DNA of 64,000 bases from JAFDBW01 sp963825575 (GTDB taxonomy: Bacteria > Desulfobacterota > Desulfuromonadia > Desulfuromonadales > BM103): assembly GCA_963825575.1 (NCBI GenBank), contig CAWGUB010000015.1, positions 1-64,000 on the forward strand, read 5' to 3'. Below are positions 25,127-34,470 of this stretch, piece after piece (within the stretch, counting starts at the first letter, position 1; each line of letters starts with the position of its first letter). Under the pieces are notes generated by a model, which saw nothing but the letters and a program-made list of their open reading frames with translations, did not search any database and was not told the DNA's origin. The position numbers and the translations under genes are program-made.

Positions 25127-26127
25127 AAATTTATCCGGTTTTTGTCCCCCATGCAGGGTGCCCGCACCGCTGTCTCTTCTGTGCCCAGGACAGGTCTACC
25201 AGCCAGGTTGAAGTCCCCGATACCGGGGCGGTCATCCGTCAGCTGGACGCCATGTTGCCGGACCATGGCAACGGTGAAATTGCCTTTTACGGCGGCACCT
25301 TCTCTCTCCTCCCGATACGCCAGCAACAGCTTTACCTGGCTGTTGCGAATCAGTTTATTGCGACCGGCAGGGCGTCCGGTATCCGTATCTCAACCCGACC
25401 GGACGCTCTCGACGAGGCGTGTCTCGGACGATTGCAGGCAGGCGGTGTACAGACGATTGAGATCGGTTGCCAGAGTTTCTCCGATATCGTACTTATGCAG
25501 GCAGGGCGTGGCCATGGCGCTGCGGAGAGTATTGCTGCAGTGCGGCGTTGTCGGGCTGCCGGTTTCAAAGTTGGCGTCCAATTGATGCCCGGGTTGCCGG
25601 GTGGCGATGTCGAGGAGGCCTTGAGCTCACTGCGTCAGGCGCTGGATCTCAAACCTGCCTTTTTGAGGATCTACCCGACGGTTGTGATTGCCGGTACTGC
25701 ATTGGCAGAGCTCTGGAATGCTGGAGGCTACCAACCGTGGTCTCTGGATCAGGCCGTCGAGCTCTGTGCAGACATGATGCTGCTCTGTCGCCAGAATGAT
25801 ATCCCGGTCATCCGGCTTGGTCTGCAGCAGGACAGCGCCCTGGAGAGAAACCTGTTGGCCGGCCCCTTTCACCCGGCGTTCGGTCAGCTGGTTCGGTCGC
25901 GAATCTGGCGTCGGGCGCTGGCAAGGGCCGCGACTTGCGGGCATCCGCTTACCGTTCATCCAGACGATCTAAGCGATGCCCTCGGCCATCGTGGCGAGAA
26001 CCGGGTGTGGCTTAAGGACGTTTGCCCGGGTTTTTCGCTACAGGTCGATGCCGTTGTCGCCCGTGGCAGCCTGCATTTCCATAACCAGAATCTGACCCTG
26101 GCAGAACTCACATGCGTTGGAGGTTGA
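25123..26127 (+). CDS. Radical SAM protein, Elp3-related, lacking the acetyltransferase domain
   Basis: 334-aa radical SAM enzyme: CPHRCLFCAQDR at residues about 14–25 (CxxxCxxC), FYGGTFSLLP, STRPDALD, TIEIGCQSFSD, QLMPGLPGGD and YPTVVIAGTALAELW, all as in the radical SAM half of Elp3/COG1243. The GNAT half is missing. GTG start overlaps the rnc stop (GTGA), and its own end overlaps the ribosome-binding site of era. The rnc–SAM–era order suggests an RNA-directed role, such as tRNA or rRNA modification; this is inference, not shown by the sequence. Confidence 0.85.
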   Translation: MKIYPVFVPHAGCPHRCLFCAQDRSTSQVEVPDTGAVIRQLDAMLPDHGNGEIAFYGGTFSLLPIRQQQLYLAVANQFIATGRASGIRISTRPDALDEACLGRLQAGGVQTIEIGCQSFSDIVLMQAGRGHGAAESIAAVRRCRAAGFKVGVQLMPGLPGGDVEEALSSLRQALDLKPAFLRIYPTVVIAGTALAELWNAGGYQPWSLDQAVELCADMMLLCRQNDIPVIRLGLQQDSALERNLLAGPFHPAFGQLVRSRIWRRALARAATCGHPLTVHPDDLSDALGHRGENRVWLKDVCPGFSLQVDAVVARGSLHFHNQNLTLAELTCVGG

Positions 26128-26128
26128 A

Positions 26129-27022
26129 TTGACAGAAGTTAAGTTCCGTTCAGGGTTCGTTGCAATCATCGGTCGGCCAAACGTCGGCAAATCGACCCTT
26201 CTGAACCGTATTGTCGGTCAGAAGATCGCTATCACCTCGCCAAAACCCCAGACGACCCGCAACCGGATCCTCGGTATCCAAAACCTTGATCATGCCCAGG
26301 TTCTGTATGTCGATACGCCCGGCATACACGAGGCGCGTTCTCCTCTCAACCGCTACATGGTGGACCAGGCCCGTTCGGCGTGCCTCGATGTCGACGTGGT
26401 CCTCTGGCTGGTCGAGGCGGATCGGCCGGTCGACACTGATCCGATGATCCCGCGGCTGCTGGAAAAAGGCGATCGTCCGGTGCTGTTGGTGATCAACAAA
26501 ATCGACACTATCCCCAGGGACAGGCTTTTGCCGATGATCGACGCCTACAGTAAAATTTGCCCTTTCGCATCAATCATCCCGATCTCTGCCCTGAAAGGTG
26601 ATGGCGTCGATCGCCTGATGGATGAAATCCCTGCGCTGCTGCCGGAAGGCCCGCGTTACTATCCGGAAGATCAATTGACCGATGTTCCGGAGCGATTCAT
26701 CGTCGCCGAGATGATTCGCGAGCAGATCCTGATGCGTACCAGAGACGAGGTCCCTTACGGTGTCGCGGTCCTGGTCGAAAGATTTCAGGACAACCCGGCA
26801 AAGAACATGGTTGGCATCTCGGCGGTGATCAACGTCGAGCGCGATTCGCAGAAAGGTATCCTGGTCGGCAAGGGCGGGATTATGATTCGCCAGATCGGCC
26901 AGTCGGCCCGCAAGGAGATCGAACGCATGCTCGGAGTCAAGGTCCATCTCGAGCTTTTCGTGCGGGTGCAGAAGAACTGGACAATGTCCGGACGCATGAT
27001 GAAGGAATTCGGTTATGAATAG
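26129..27022 (+). CDS. era: GTPase Era
   Basis: Essential GTPase that binds 16S rRNA during 30S assembly. The 297-aa protein has G1 GRPNVGKST, TSPKPQTTRNR, G3 DTPGI, G4 NKID, and a C-terminal KH domain with VEERDSQKG-like IVNVERDSQKGILVGKGG. I choose TTG 26129, five bases after GGAGG (26119–26123); TTG 26117 in frame would place that site inside the gene. galE begins eight bases before its stop. Confidence 0.95.
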   Translation: MTEVKFRSGFVAIIGRPNVGKSTLLNRIVGQKIAITSPKPQTTRNRILGIQNLDHAQVLYVDTPGIHEARSPLNRYMVDQARSACLDVDVVLWLVEADRPVDTDPMIPRLLEKGDRPVLLVINKIDTIPRDRLLPMIDAYSKICPFASIIPISALKGDGVDRLMDEIPALLPEGPRYYPEDQLTDVPERFIVAEMIREQILMRTRDEVPYGVAVLVERFQDNPAKNMVGISAVINVERDSQKGILVGKGGIMIRQIGQSARKEIERMLGVKVHLELFVRVQKNWTMSGRMMKEFGYE

Positions 27023-28025
27023 TTCGCCTGAAAAGACCCGTGTGCTTGTCACCGGTGGCGCCGGTTATATCGGCAGCCATGTCGTCCTGGCCCTGGGCCA
27101 GGCTGGCTGTGAAGTCCTCACCTACGATAATCTTTCAACCGGTAACCGGGATGCTGTCCTTTCCGGAGAGCTGGTAGTCGGCGACCTGGCAGACCGGGAC
27201 CTGTTGTCAAATATCCTGGCTGGTTTCAGGCCTGATGCGGTGATGCATTTTGCTGCGGCCATCGAAGTCGGAGAAAGCGTCACTGACCCGCTCAAATACT
27301 ACCGAAACAATTCTGTCAACGCGCTCAACCTGATTGAAGCACTCTGTCAAGTCGGAGTCGGCCAGCTGATCTTCTCGTCGACGGCAGCGGTCTATGGCAA
27401 CCCGGAGCAATTGCCGGTCACCGAAGAGACGGCGCTGCAGCCGATCAATCCTTATGGCATGTCCAAGCTGATGACCGAACGTTTCCTGGCAGACCTGAGC
27501 AAGGCACGCGCCGACTTTCGGTACGTTGCACTGCGTTATTTCAATGTCGCCGGCGCAGACCCTGATATCCGACTCGGTCAGGACTATGCCAACCCGACGC
27601 ATCTGATCACGCGAGCGCTGAAGACGGCCCTGGGCATATACCCCAGGCTGCAAGTCTTCGGCACCGATTATCCGACCGTCGATGGTACCTGTATCCGCGA
27701 CTACATTCACGTCTCCGACCTTGCGCAGGCCCATCTCGATGCCTTGCGCTACCTGAACGCAGGACACGCCTCATCCATCTTTAATTGTGGCTATGGTCAC
27801 GGCTTCAGTGTGCAGGATGTGGTTGCCATGGCCAAACAGGTCAGTGGTGTCGATTTCCCGGTCGAAGAGGTCGGTCGTCGTGAGGGAGATCCTGCCGAAC
27901 TGATTGCCGGATGTGACAAGATTCGTAACCAACTCGGCTGGCAGCCGCATTTTGACGACCTTGAAACAATCCTGCGCACGGCCTGGGAGTGGGAGAAGAA
28001 GCTTGAGGCGCGAGGTGAGAGGTGA
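27015..28025 (+). CDS. galE: UDP-glucose 4-epimerase
   Basis: Interconverts UDP-glucose and UDP-galactose for surface polysaccharide. The 336-aa short-chain dehydrogenase fold has VTGGAGYIGSHVV (NAD binding), the catalytic SST and YGMSK (Ser/Tyr-x3-Lys), NVAGADPDIRLGQ and DYIHVSDLAQAH. It overlaps era by eight bases. The last residues (EARGER) are encoded by GAGGCGCGAGGTGAGAGG, possibly a trace of a simple repeat. Confidence 0.93.
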   Translation: MNSSPEKTRVLVTGGAGYIGSHVVLALGQAGCEVLTYDNLSTGNRDAVLSGELVVGDLADRDLLSNILAGFRPDAVMHFAAAIEVGESVTDPLKYYRNNSVNALNLIEALCQVGVGQLIFSSTAAVYGNPEQLPVTEETALQPINPYGMSKLMTERFLADLSKARADFRYVALRYFNVAGADPDIRLGQDYANPTHLITRALKTALGIYPRLQVFGTDYPTVDGTCIRDYIHVSDLAQAHLDALRYLNAGHASSIFNCGYGHGFSVQDVVAMAKQVSGVDFPVEEVGRREGDPAELIAGCDKIRNQLGWQPHFDDLETILRTAWEWEKKLEARGER

Positions 28026-28117
28026 GAATAAACTCCGTTTTTTAGGTTTGGGCAGTTATTCGAGAGATTAATCATTTGTCGCGTTGCGCAATTTGCGCTG
28101 CGCGGCCCGGAGGTGCT

Positions 28118-29452
28118 ATGAAGTTAACCGTAGTTGGAACCGGATACGTCGGACTGGTCACGGGATCCTGTTTTGCGGAAATGGGACATCACGTGACCTG
28201 TGTGGATATAGACACCGAAAAGGTGGCCAGGCTAAGGGAGGGCTGTATTCCTATCTACGAGCCGGGGCTCAAGCCGATCGTCGCGCGTAATTACGAAGAA
28301 GGGCGACTGGTCTTCGCGACGGCACTTGCCGAAGCCATGGAAGGTTCGGAAATCATCTTCATTGCCGTGGGCACACCGCCCGGTGAGAACGGCTCGGCAG
28401 ACCTCCAGCATGTGTTGGCTGTTGCCTCGGAGATTGGCAGCAACCTCTCTGATTACGCTGTGGTCGTCACCAAATCGACCGTACCGGTCGGTACGGCCGA
28501 GAAGGTCAAGGCGGCAGTCAGCAGTCAGTTGCAAAACCGTGGCGCCAGCGTAGCTTTTGACGTGGTCAGCAACCCTGAGTTCCTCAAAGAGGGGGCTGCC
28601 GTTGATGATTTCATGAAACCGGACCGGATCGTGGTCGGGGCCGATTCGGATCGTTCCCGCGAGGTCATGCGGGAACTGTACAAGGATTTCAGCCGCAATC
28701 ACGACAGGATTCTGTTCATGGGCGTCAAGGACGCGGAGATGACCAAGTACGCCGGCAATTCAATGCTGGCGACCAAGATCTCCTTTATGAACGAAATCGC
28801 CAACCTCTGTGACCATCTCGGTGTTGATGTCGAAAACGTCCGTCTCGGCATCGGTTCGGACAGTCGGATCGGCTATTCCTTTATTTACCCGGGGTGTGGT
28901 TATGGCGGCTCGTGTTTCCCGAAGGATGTCAGGGCGCTTATCCATATGGCCGGCGAAAACGACTACCAGTCGATTATCCTGCAGGCTGTGCATGAGCGTA
29001 ACGAGGACCAGAAACATGTCCTGTTCCGCAAGATCGAATCCCGCTTTGGCGTCGATCTGTCAGGCTTGACCTTCGGCCTGTGGGGGTTGGCATTCAAACC
29101 CGGTACGGATGATATCCGTGAGGCGCCAGCCCTCATCCTGATCAGGGAATTGGTCAACGCAGGGGCCAGGGTCCGGGCCTACGATCCCGAGGCCCTCGAA
29201 GCGACCCGCGATGAGTTGCCTGGAGAATGGCTCGATAACGGTTCAGTAACGCTCGTGCGTCATCAGTACGAGGCTGTGGAGCAGATCGATGCGCTGGCAC
29301 TGGTGACGGAATGGAAGCCCTTCCGGCATCCGGACTTCCGTGCCATGAAAGAGATGATGAAACAGCCGGTCATCTTTGACGGTCGGAACCAGTATGACCC
29401 TCATAGCCTGAAAGAAGACGGTTTCGAGTATTACGGCATCGGCCGGCGCTGA
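28118..29452 (+). CDS. ugd: UDP-glucose 6-dehydrogenase
   Basis: Oxidises UDP-glucose to UDP-glucuronate in two NAD-dependent steps. The 444-aa protein has GTGYVGLVTGSCFAEMGH, STVPVGTA, SNPEFLKEGAAVDDF, catalytic Cys in GCGYGGSCFPKDVRAL (about residue 262), and WGLAFKPGTDDIREAP. GGAGGT lies before ATG 28118. Follows galE, giving nucleotide-sugar supply for a capsule or O-antigen; no glycosyltransferase is in the window. Confidence 0.95.
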   Translation: MKLTVVGTGYVGLVTGSCFAEMGHHVTCVDIDTEKVARLREGCIPIYEPGLKPIVARNYEEGRLVFATALAEAMEGSEIIFIAVGTPPGENGSADLQHVLAVASEIGSNLSDYAVVVTKSTVPVGTAEKVKAAVSSQLQNRGASVAFDVVSNPEFLKEGAAVDDFMKPDRIVVGADSDRSREVMRELYKDFSRNHDRILFMGVKDAEMTKYAGNSMLATKISFMNEIANLCDHLGVDVENVRLGIGSDSRIGYSFIYPGCGYGGSCFPKDVRALIHMAGENDYQSIILQAVHERNEDQKHVLFRKIESRFGVDLSGLTFGLWGLAFKPGTDDIREAPALILIRELVNAGARVRAYDPEALEATRDELPGEWLDNGSVTLVRHQYEAVEQIDALALVTEWKPFRHPDFRAMKEMMKQPVIFDGRNQYDPHSLKEDGFEYYGIGRR

Positions 29453-29613
29453 GTCGTGCGAGACGCTGACCAGCTTCTTTCTGGTTGATAGGACGCTGGG
29501 CCCGTTCCGCGGTTCATCCGGGTTTATGTTAGAATGTCCATTCGAGTCGGTTCATTGCTGAATAGCTTGAAGTAACCTGCCGGCAATGGGATAGATGGCA
29601 TTTCGAGGATCCA

Positions 29614-30456
29614 ATGTCTGCTTTTTTTCGTGAAGTGCTTTGGACACGCCTGAGACGAAACCACATGGCCATGGCCGGTGCGTTGATCGTGCTGGCCATG
29701 TTCTGTCTTGCCATGCTCGCGCCGGTCTCGGGCCGGGACCCTGGTGCGATAGACATTGTCCACCGACTCCAGCCTCCCAGTTTCGATTATCCCCTCGGTA
29801 CGGACGACCTGGGTCGTGATGTGCTGGCCAGAATCCTGTACGGGGCACGGATTTCTCTGCTGGTTGGATTTGTTGCGGTCGGTATCGCAACTTTTATCGG
29901 CATCCTGCTCGGCGCCCTTGCGGGCTTCTATGGACGATGGATCGATTCCCTGATCATGCGCTTCGTCGATATCATGCTCTGCTTCCCCTCCTTTTTTCTG
30001 ATCCTGGCCGTGATTGCCTTTCTGGAGCCATCGATCTGGAACATCATGATTATCATCGGGCTGACCAGCTGGATGGGTGTAGCCAGGCTGGTCCGGGCAG
30101 AGTTCCTGTCGTTACGGGAACGTGACTTCGTGGTTGCAGCACGAGCAATCGGTGCACGGGACACAAGGATTATCTTCAGACATATTCTGCCGAACGCCAT
30201 TTCGCCGGTGCTGGTTTCTGCGACGCTGGGCATTGCCGGTGCGATTCTGACGGAAAGCGCACTCTCTTTCCTCGGTATCGGCGTCCAACCCCCAACGCCA
30301 TCCTGGGGCAACATGCTGATTGCCGGCAAACAGACCCTGGGCACAGCCTGGTGGCTATCGGTCTTCCCCGGCCTGGCGATTCTCTTCACCGTCCTCGGCT
30401 ACAACCTGCTGGGCGAGGGTATCCGCGATGCCATGGACCCGAGAATCAAAGACTGA
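29614..30456 (+). CDS. Dipeptide/oligopeptide ABC transporter permease (DppC type)
   Basis: 280-aa inner-membrane permease with five or six helices: FFREVLWTRLRRNHMAMAGA lead, FDYPLGTDDLGRDVLARILYG before the second helix, and the EAA loop REFLSLRERDFVVAARAIGA with IIFRHILPNAISPVL. The end is LGYNLLGEGIRDAMDPR, standard for DppC/OppC. No DppB partner, ATPase or binding protein lies beside it, so it is either an orphan or works with distant partners. The next gene starts inside its stop (TGATG). Confidence 0.85.
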   Translation: MSAFFREVLWTRLRRNHMAMAGALIVLAMFCLAMLAPVSGRDPGAIDIVHRLQPPSFDYPLGTDDLGRDVLARILYGARISLLVGFVAVGIATFIGILLGALAGFYGRWIDSLIMRFVDIMLCFPSFFLILAVIAFLEPSIWNIMIIIGLTSWMGVARLVRAEFLSLRERDFVVAARAIGARDTRIIFRHILPNAISPVLVSATLGIAGAILTESALSFLGIGVQPPTPSWGNMLIAGKQTLGTAWWLSVFPGLAILFTVLGYNLLGEGIRDAMDPRIKD

Positions 30457-30878
30457 TGAGTATGACTTCCTACACCCCGTCCGAGTTGATTATGGCTCGC
30501 ACCCAGGCGTTTGCCTCCGGTGATTTCGGCTTTATCTACGACTCTTATCACCCGGAATCAAATTTTCGGCGCCAGTTTCCTGATCGTGGTGAGTATTGCC
30601 GGTACGGCGTGGAAAGTCTCAGCCCGGATTACAAAATCATCGACTGCAGGGTGCTGGATGAAGACTGCGGTGACGGTGAATCACGTGTCGTTTTCCTGAT
30701 GCGAATGCATGTCCAGGGGAATTCGCTGCAGTTTGCCGAGCTTGCCTGGCTGAAGAAGGAAGGTCAGGCGTGGCGTTACCACCGCGGACAGAAGATGACC
30801 TCGAGTGAACTGCCTGCCGAACCGGAAAGTCTGTCCTTCAGGGATTTTTCCGGACTTGACCACGATACGATCTACTGA
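30456..30878 (+). CDS. YchJ-like / SnoaL-fold small protein
   Basis: 140-aa protein beginning MSMTSYTPSELIMARTQAFASGDFGFIYDSYHP, close to the NTF2-like central domain of YchJ (UPF0225), where 'ELMRSRYSAF' and a Tyr/His pair occur. The SEC-C zinc motifs of full YchJ are absent. Function unknown. Start overlaps the permease stop, so it is translated with it. Confidence 0.5.
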   Translation: MSMTSYTPSELIMARTQAFASGDFGFIYDSYHPESNFRRQFPDRGEYCRYGVESLSPDYKIIDCRVLDEDCGDGESRVVFLMRMHVQGNSLQFAELAWLKKEGQAWRYHRGQKMTSSELPAEPESLSFRDFSGLDHDTIY

Positions 30879-30891
30879 TCGCAAATAACAT

Positions 30892-31365
30892 ATGAAAATT
30901 ATCGATCAAAAGAGACTTGACCGGTTGAGCAATGAAGCTGCGGCAGCAAAGCGTCGTCGCAAGAACCTCAACCTGCATGATGATTACGCCGATCCTTGCC
31001 AGAGGCTCTTCAACGCTATGGAACCTGGCACTTACGTCCGACCGCATCGTCATCTTGATCCGCCCAGGTCGGAATGTTTTATGGCGATCCGCGGCAAGAT
31101 GGCTTTGGTGGTGTTTACCGATGATGGACAAATTGACATGATCGTGCCGTTCGGTGTCGGCTGCGAGACTGTGGCCATAGATTTACCCCCGGCCATGTGG
31201 CATGCGTTGGTCTCTCTGAAGGCCGGAAGTATTTTCTTCGAAACCAAGCCCGGGCCCTACGCTCCATTATCAGACAAGGATTTTGCCCCATGGTCGCCTG
31301 CCGAAGGATCCACTGAGGCAGAAAGCTATCTAGCGAATCTGATGGAGAAAGTATCCCAGAAATGA
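30892..31365 (+). CDS. WbuC-family cupin-fold metalloprotein
   Basis: 157-aa beta-barrel protein: NLHDDYADPCQRLFNAMEPG, YVRPHRHLDPPRSECFMAIRG, FGVGCETVAIDLPPAMWHAL and a C-terminal PYAPLSDKDFAPWSPAEG. The His-x-His-x(n)-Glu...His cupin ligands are all present. WbuC proteins often sit in O-antigen or sugar clusters but their reaction is not known. It starts 14 bases after the YchJ-like gene, so the three genes from 29614 form a small operon. Confidence 0.75.
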   Translation: MKIIDQKRLDRLSNEAAAAKRRRKNLNLHDDYADPCQRLFNAMEPGTYVRPHRHLDPPRSECFMAIRGKMALVVFTDDGQIDMIVPFGVGCETVAIDLPPAMWHALVSLKAGSIFFETKPGPYAPLSDKDFAPWSPAEGSTEAESYLANLMEKVSQK

Positions 31366-31377
31366 TGCAAATGATTT

Positions 31378-31414
31378 TCCGCGTTCTTCGCACCACGTTC
31401 CGCGTCCCGGTCTT
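31378..31414. repeat. CG-rich repeat upstream of mutM
   Basis: TTCCGCGTTCTTCGCACCACGTTCCGCGTCCCGG; same family as the mnmA–mtaB and tatD–metG repeats. It fills the gap before mutM. Confidence 0.45.
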
Positions 31415-31416
31415 GT

Positions 31417-32232
31417 ATGCCTGAGCTGCCGGAAGTGGAAACCACCCGTCGCGGCATTGAACCCCTGGTCCTGGGTAAGGAAGTAGAACAGGTCCTGGTT
31501 CACAATGCCGCGTTGCGTTGGCCGATTCCTTCGGACCTCGACGCGATCCTCCCTGCACAAAAAGTCTGTTCAGTCGAACGTCGCTCCAAGTACCTGCTGA
31601 TGAACTTCGAGCGGGGAACGCTGATCATCCATTTGGGGATGACCGGCCATCTGCGAGTCTGCCGGCCCGGCGATGAGAGGCGCAAACACGATCATGTCGA
31701 GTTGATTTTTTCTGACAACTCGGTTTTACGCTTCAATGACTCCAGACGGTTCGGTGCTATCTTCTGGACCGAGAAAGATCCTTTGCTGCATAAGCGCCTG
31801 GTCACACTGGGGCCGGAACCTTTCAGCGACCTGTTCAGCACTGATTATCTTTACCGTGTCTCACGTGGTCGTAAAATTGCTGTCAAGCCATTTATCATGG
31901 ATGCGCACGTGGTCGTCGGAGTTGGCAATATCTACGCCAGCGAAGCGTTGTTCCGTGCCGGAATTTCGCCTGCCAGGCAGGCTGGACGAGTCAGCAGGAG
32001 TGCTTTTGCCATGCTCGTACAATCCGTACAGGAGGTACTGTCCGAGGCGATTGCTGCCGGTGGAACGACGATCAGGGATTTTATGGACACTGAAGGCCGG
32101 CCGGGCTATTTCAAACAGGAGTTGAGGGTATACGGCCGGGCAGGGGAACCCTGCACAGTGTGTGGTCGCGCTATCAGTCAGACGAGATTGGGGCAGCGAT
32201 CGACTTTTCATTGCCGAAAATGCCAGAAATAG
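31417..32232 (+). CDS. mutM: Formamidopyrimidine-DNA glycosylase
   Basis: Removes 8-oxoguanine and FapyG, with AP-lyase activity. The 271-aa protein starts MPELPEVET (catalytic Pro2/Glu3), has KYLLMNFERGTLIIHLGMTG, the helix-two-turn-helix VVGVGNIYASEALFRAGI, and a C-terminal zinc finger CTVCGRAIS...CRKCQK with four Cys. Length normal. A ribosome site is not obvious because the upstream sequence is repeat-derived. Confidence 0.96.
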   Translation: MPELPEVETTRRGIEPLVLGKEVEQVLVHNAALRWPIPSDLDAILPAQKVCSVERRSKYLLMNFERGTLIIHLGMTGHLRVCRPGDERRKHDHVELIFSDNSVLRFNDSRRFGAIFWTEKDPLLHKRLVTLGPEPFSDLFSTDYLYRVSRGRKIAVKPFIMDAHVVVGVGNIYASEALFRAGISPARQAGRVSRSAFAMLVQSVQEVLSEAIAAGGTTIRDFMDTEGRPGYFKQELRVYGRAGEPCTVCGRAISQTRLGQRSTFHCRKCQK

Positions 32233-32240
32233 GAGCCATT

Positions 32241-32657
32241 ATGGACGGATTCAATTTTGTTCTCCCTTACAAGGTCAGGATCGCCGATGTCAACTACGGA
32301 GGCCACGTCGCCAATTCTGCTGTCCTGAATTTTTTCCAGGATGCCCGGATTGCCTATCTGGACAATCTCGGGGGCTATTCAGAGTTGGATATTGGCAACG
32401 GCTGTGGAGTCATCCTCCCCGAAGCACATGTCAGGTACAAGGCTGAAATGTTTCATGATGACACCCTTCTGATAGGGGTCAGGGTGTGCGATTTGAGCCG
32501 TTCATCGTTCAAGATGGAATACCGCATCGAACGTGATGGCGAAATCACGGCAGAGGGGGAAACAGCACTGGTATGCTTCGATTACCAGAAACGTAAACCC
32601 AGAAGGCTGGACCCCGGTTTTAGAGATAAGGTCCTGGCTTTTGAAGGTATGAGTTGA
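32241..32657 (+). CDS. Acyl-CoA thioesterase, 4-hydroxybenzoyl-CoA thioesterase family
   Basis: 138-aa single hot-dog domain with the catalytic signature VRIADVNYGGHVANSAVLNFF (Asp near residue 15, Gly-His-x-x-Asn). It lacks any signal. TAGGAG lies six bases before ATG 32241. The substrate cannot be read from the sequence; YbgC/FcbC-like proteins hydrolyse short acyl- or aroyl-CoA. It begins eight bases after mutM and is probably co-transcribed. Confidence 0.75.
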   Translation: MDGFNFVLPYKVRIADVNYGGHVANSAVLNFFQDARIAYLDNLGGYSELDIGNGCGVILPEAHVRYKAEMFHDDTLLIGVRVCDLSRSSFKMEYRIERDGEITAEGETALVCFDYQKRKPRRLDPGFRDKVLAFEGMS

Positions 32658-32941
32658 AGGCGGCATGCTCTCACACTATGACCCTCGGCTAACGCCAGAA
32701 TTGCCGGGCGGATCACGGCTGAGGCCGGTTGCAGAAAGTGCAGAAAATTCTCTCTTTGATTGCTTCCCGCAGATGTGACAGGGGCTTTCGCCACGCTGCC
32801 GGTTGACGATCTAAGCAAATGTTTGATTGAAACCTGAATAATGATATTTTCATAAATCACGGTTACTGAGGCAGAGTTTATCCAGAGTTTAGAAACGGAA
32901 ATTGGCTGGCTCAAAAGCTTTTGAATCTCAGGAGATAATTT

Positions 32942-34351
32942 GTGAAAACAGGACTGAAAATTCTAGTTGTAGATGACGAGCTCTTTTTCCGAAGTGTTCT
33001 GAGAGATGCCTTGAAAGGCCAATACGACATCATAGAAGGAGAGAATGGTGAGGAGGCCATCAGTCTTGCCAAGGCACAGAAACCCAATCTGATTATCATG
33101 GATGTTGAGATGCCGATAAAAGACGGGATTGATGCTTGTCGTGCTCTCAAGGAAAGTGCAGAGACAAGAAAAATCCCTATCATCCTGTTCACCTCCCTGG
33201 CAAAAAAGGAAGACATTGCTCGCGGCTTGAAGGTTGGGGCTGACGATTACATTACAAAACCGATGTGTCTTCCAGAAATCCTTGCACGAGTGGGGGCCCA
33301 CCTCAGGCCCAAAGAGTACTATGCCGATTTAGAGCAAAGAGATTTGATCTTGCTCCTTGAACTGGCAGAAAACATCTCTGCGATACGTAATCCGATGACG
33401 ATACTTCATCTGATCGTTGACAGGATGTCGGACATGATTGATAACGCACGCTGTTCCATTGTCAGCATCAAGGATGACGGCGTCCCTTATGTCAAAGCCA
33501 GCAGCGACCTTGAGATTTACGAAGAGATCAAGCTGGAACTATGCAACTACCCGGAAATCAGCAAGGCCCTTGACACCAAACAACCCGTCATCATAAATGA
33601 CATAAAAAATGACCCGCTCATGGATTCTGTAAGAGCACAAATTGAAGGTCTTAATTTCAATTCAATCGTTGTTATTCCGGTCATTAAAAAGGAAAGCGTC
33701 ATAGGGACTTTCCTCTTGCGGATGGCGACCCCGCTGCCTGATGGTGTCACCAAAAGAATCCACAAGCTGTGTCAATTGGTAGCGAACCTTTCCGCCAACG
33801 CCTTAGAGACGGCGATCCTGTTCGAGACCATGCAAACCGCTCAAGAGTATTTTGAGGAAATGTCCATTCGAGACGGATTAACCAAGCTCTACAATCATCA
33901 GCATTTTTACAGTTGTCTCGAAAAAGAGTTCAGCAGAGCGAGCCGCTATCAAACACCCCTTTCTCTGGTTTTCTTTGACATAGATAATTTTAAGCGGATT
34001 AACGACAATTATGGTCATACCCAAGGAGATACGGTCCTAAGGGAAATCGGTAAGCTCACGAAAGGCGTCGCCAGGCTGAGTGATGTGCCGGCACGATATG
34101 GTGGAGAAGAATTTGCGGTTGTCCTGCCGAACACAAACTCTGCAGGAGCCCTGGTGGTGGCAACCCGGTTAGGCTCAATAATCCGGGAACACCAGTTTGA
34201 ATGTCTCGATGGTGAGCAGGTCACCATCAGCACAGGGACCTCATCCTTCACAGGCAACAGCGTCCAATCTTGTGACCAACTTGTACAACTTGCTGACAAG
34301 GCAATGTACAAGGCTAAGTTGCTGGGCAAGGACCGTATCTCGCAAGCCTGA
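32942..34351 (+). CDS. Response regulator with GAF and GGDEF domains (diguanylate cyclase)
   Basis: 469-aa protein: receiver domain (residues about 1–125; DDE, phospho-acceptor in LIIMDVEMPIKDG, LFTS, KP), a GAF-like sensor domain (about 140–290), and a C-terminal GGDEF domain (about 305–469) with RDGLTKLYNHQHFY, FFDIDNFKRIND and the active site GGEEF. No RxxD inhibitory site is seen. Makes cyclic di-GMP when phosphorylated, in keeping with the PilZ protein at 40664. GTG start follows AGGAGATAATTT. No histidine kinase is adjacent, so its partner is elsewhere. Confidence 0.9.
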   Translation: MKTGLKILVVDDELFFRSVLRDALKGQYDIIEGENGEEAISLAKAQKPNLIIMDVEMPIKDGIDACRALKESAETRKIPIILFTSLAKKEDIARGLKVGADDYITKPMCLPEILARVGAHLRPKEYYADLEQRDLILLLELAENISAIRNPMTILHLIVDRMSDMIDNARCSIVSIKDDGVPYVKASSDLEIYEEIKLELCNYPEISKALDTKQPVIINDIKNDPLMDSVRAQIEGLNFNSIVVIPVIKKESVIGTFLLRMATPLPDGVTKRIHKLCQLVANLSANALETAILFETMQTAQEYFEEMSIRDGLTKLYNHQHFYSCLEKEFSRASRYQTPLSLVFFDIDNFKRINDNYGHTQGDTVLREIGKLTKGVARLSDVPARYGGEEFAVVLPNTNSAGALVVATRLGSIIREHQFECLDGEQVTISTGTSSFTGNSVQSCDQLVQLADKAMYKAKLLGKDRISQA

Positions 34352-34393
34352 AAGCTTGCATTGATCGTCGTGTGTCACTGTCTATAAAATTCG

Positions 34394-34427
34394 AAACCCC
34401 CTCTCTGCGGCTCTGGGGCTTTTTATT
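34394..34427 (+). terminator. Terminator after the GGDEF gene
   Basis: ACCCCCTC...CTCTGGGG followed by CTTTTTATTT. Stem is short and imperfect but the T-run is good. Confidence 0.45.
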
Positions 34428-34470
34428 TGTCACGAGAAACAGTTTTAAGCCGATGGCAAAAGGGGCGCCC

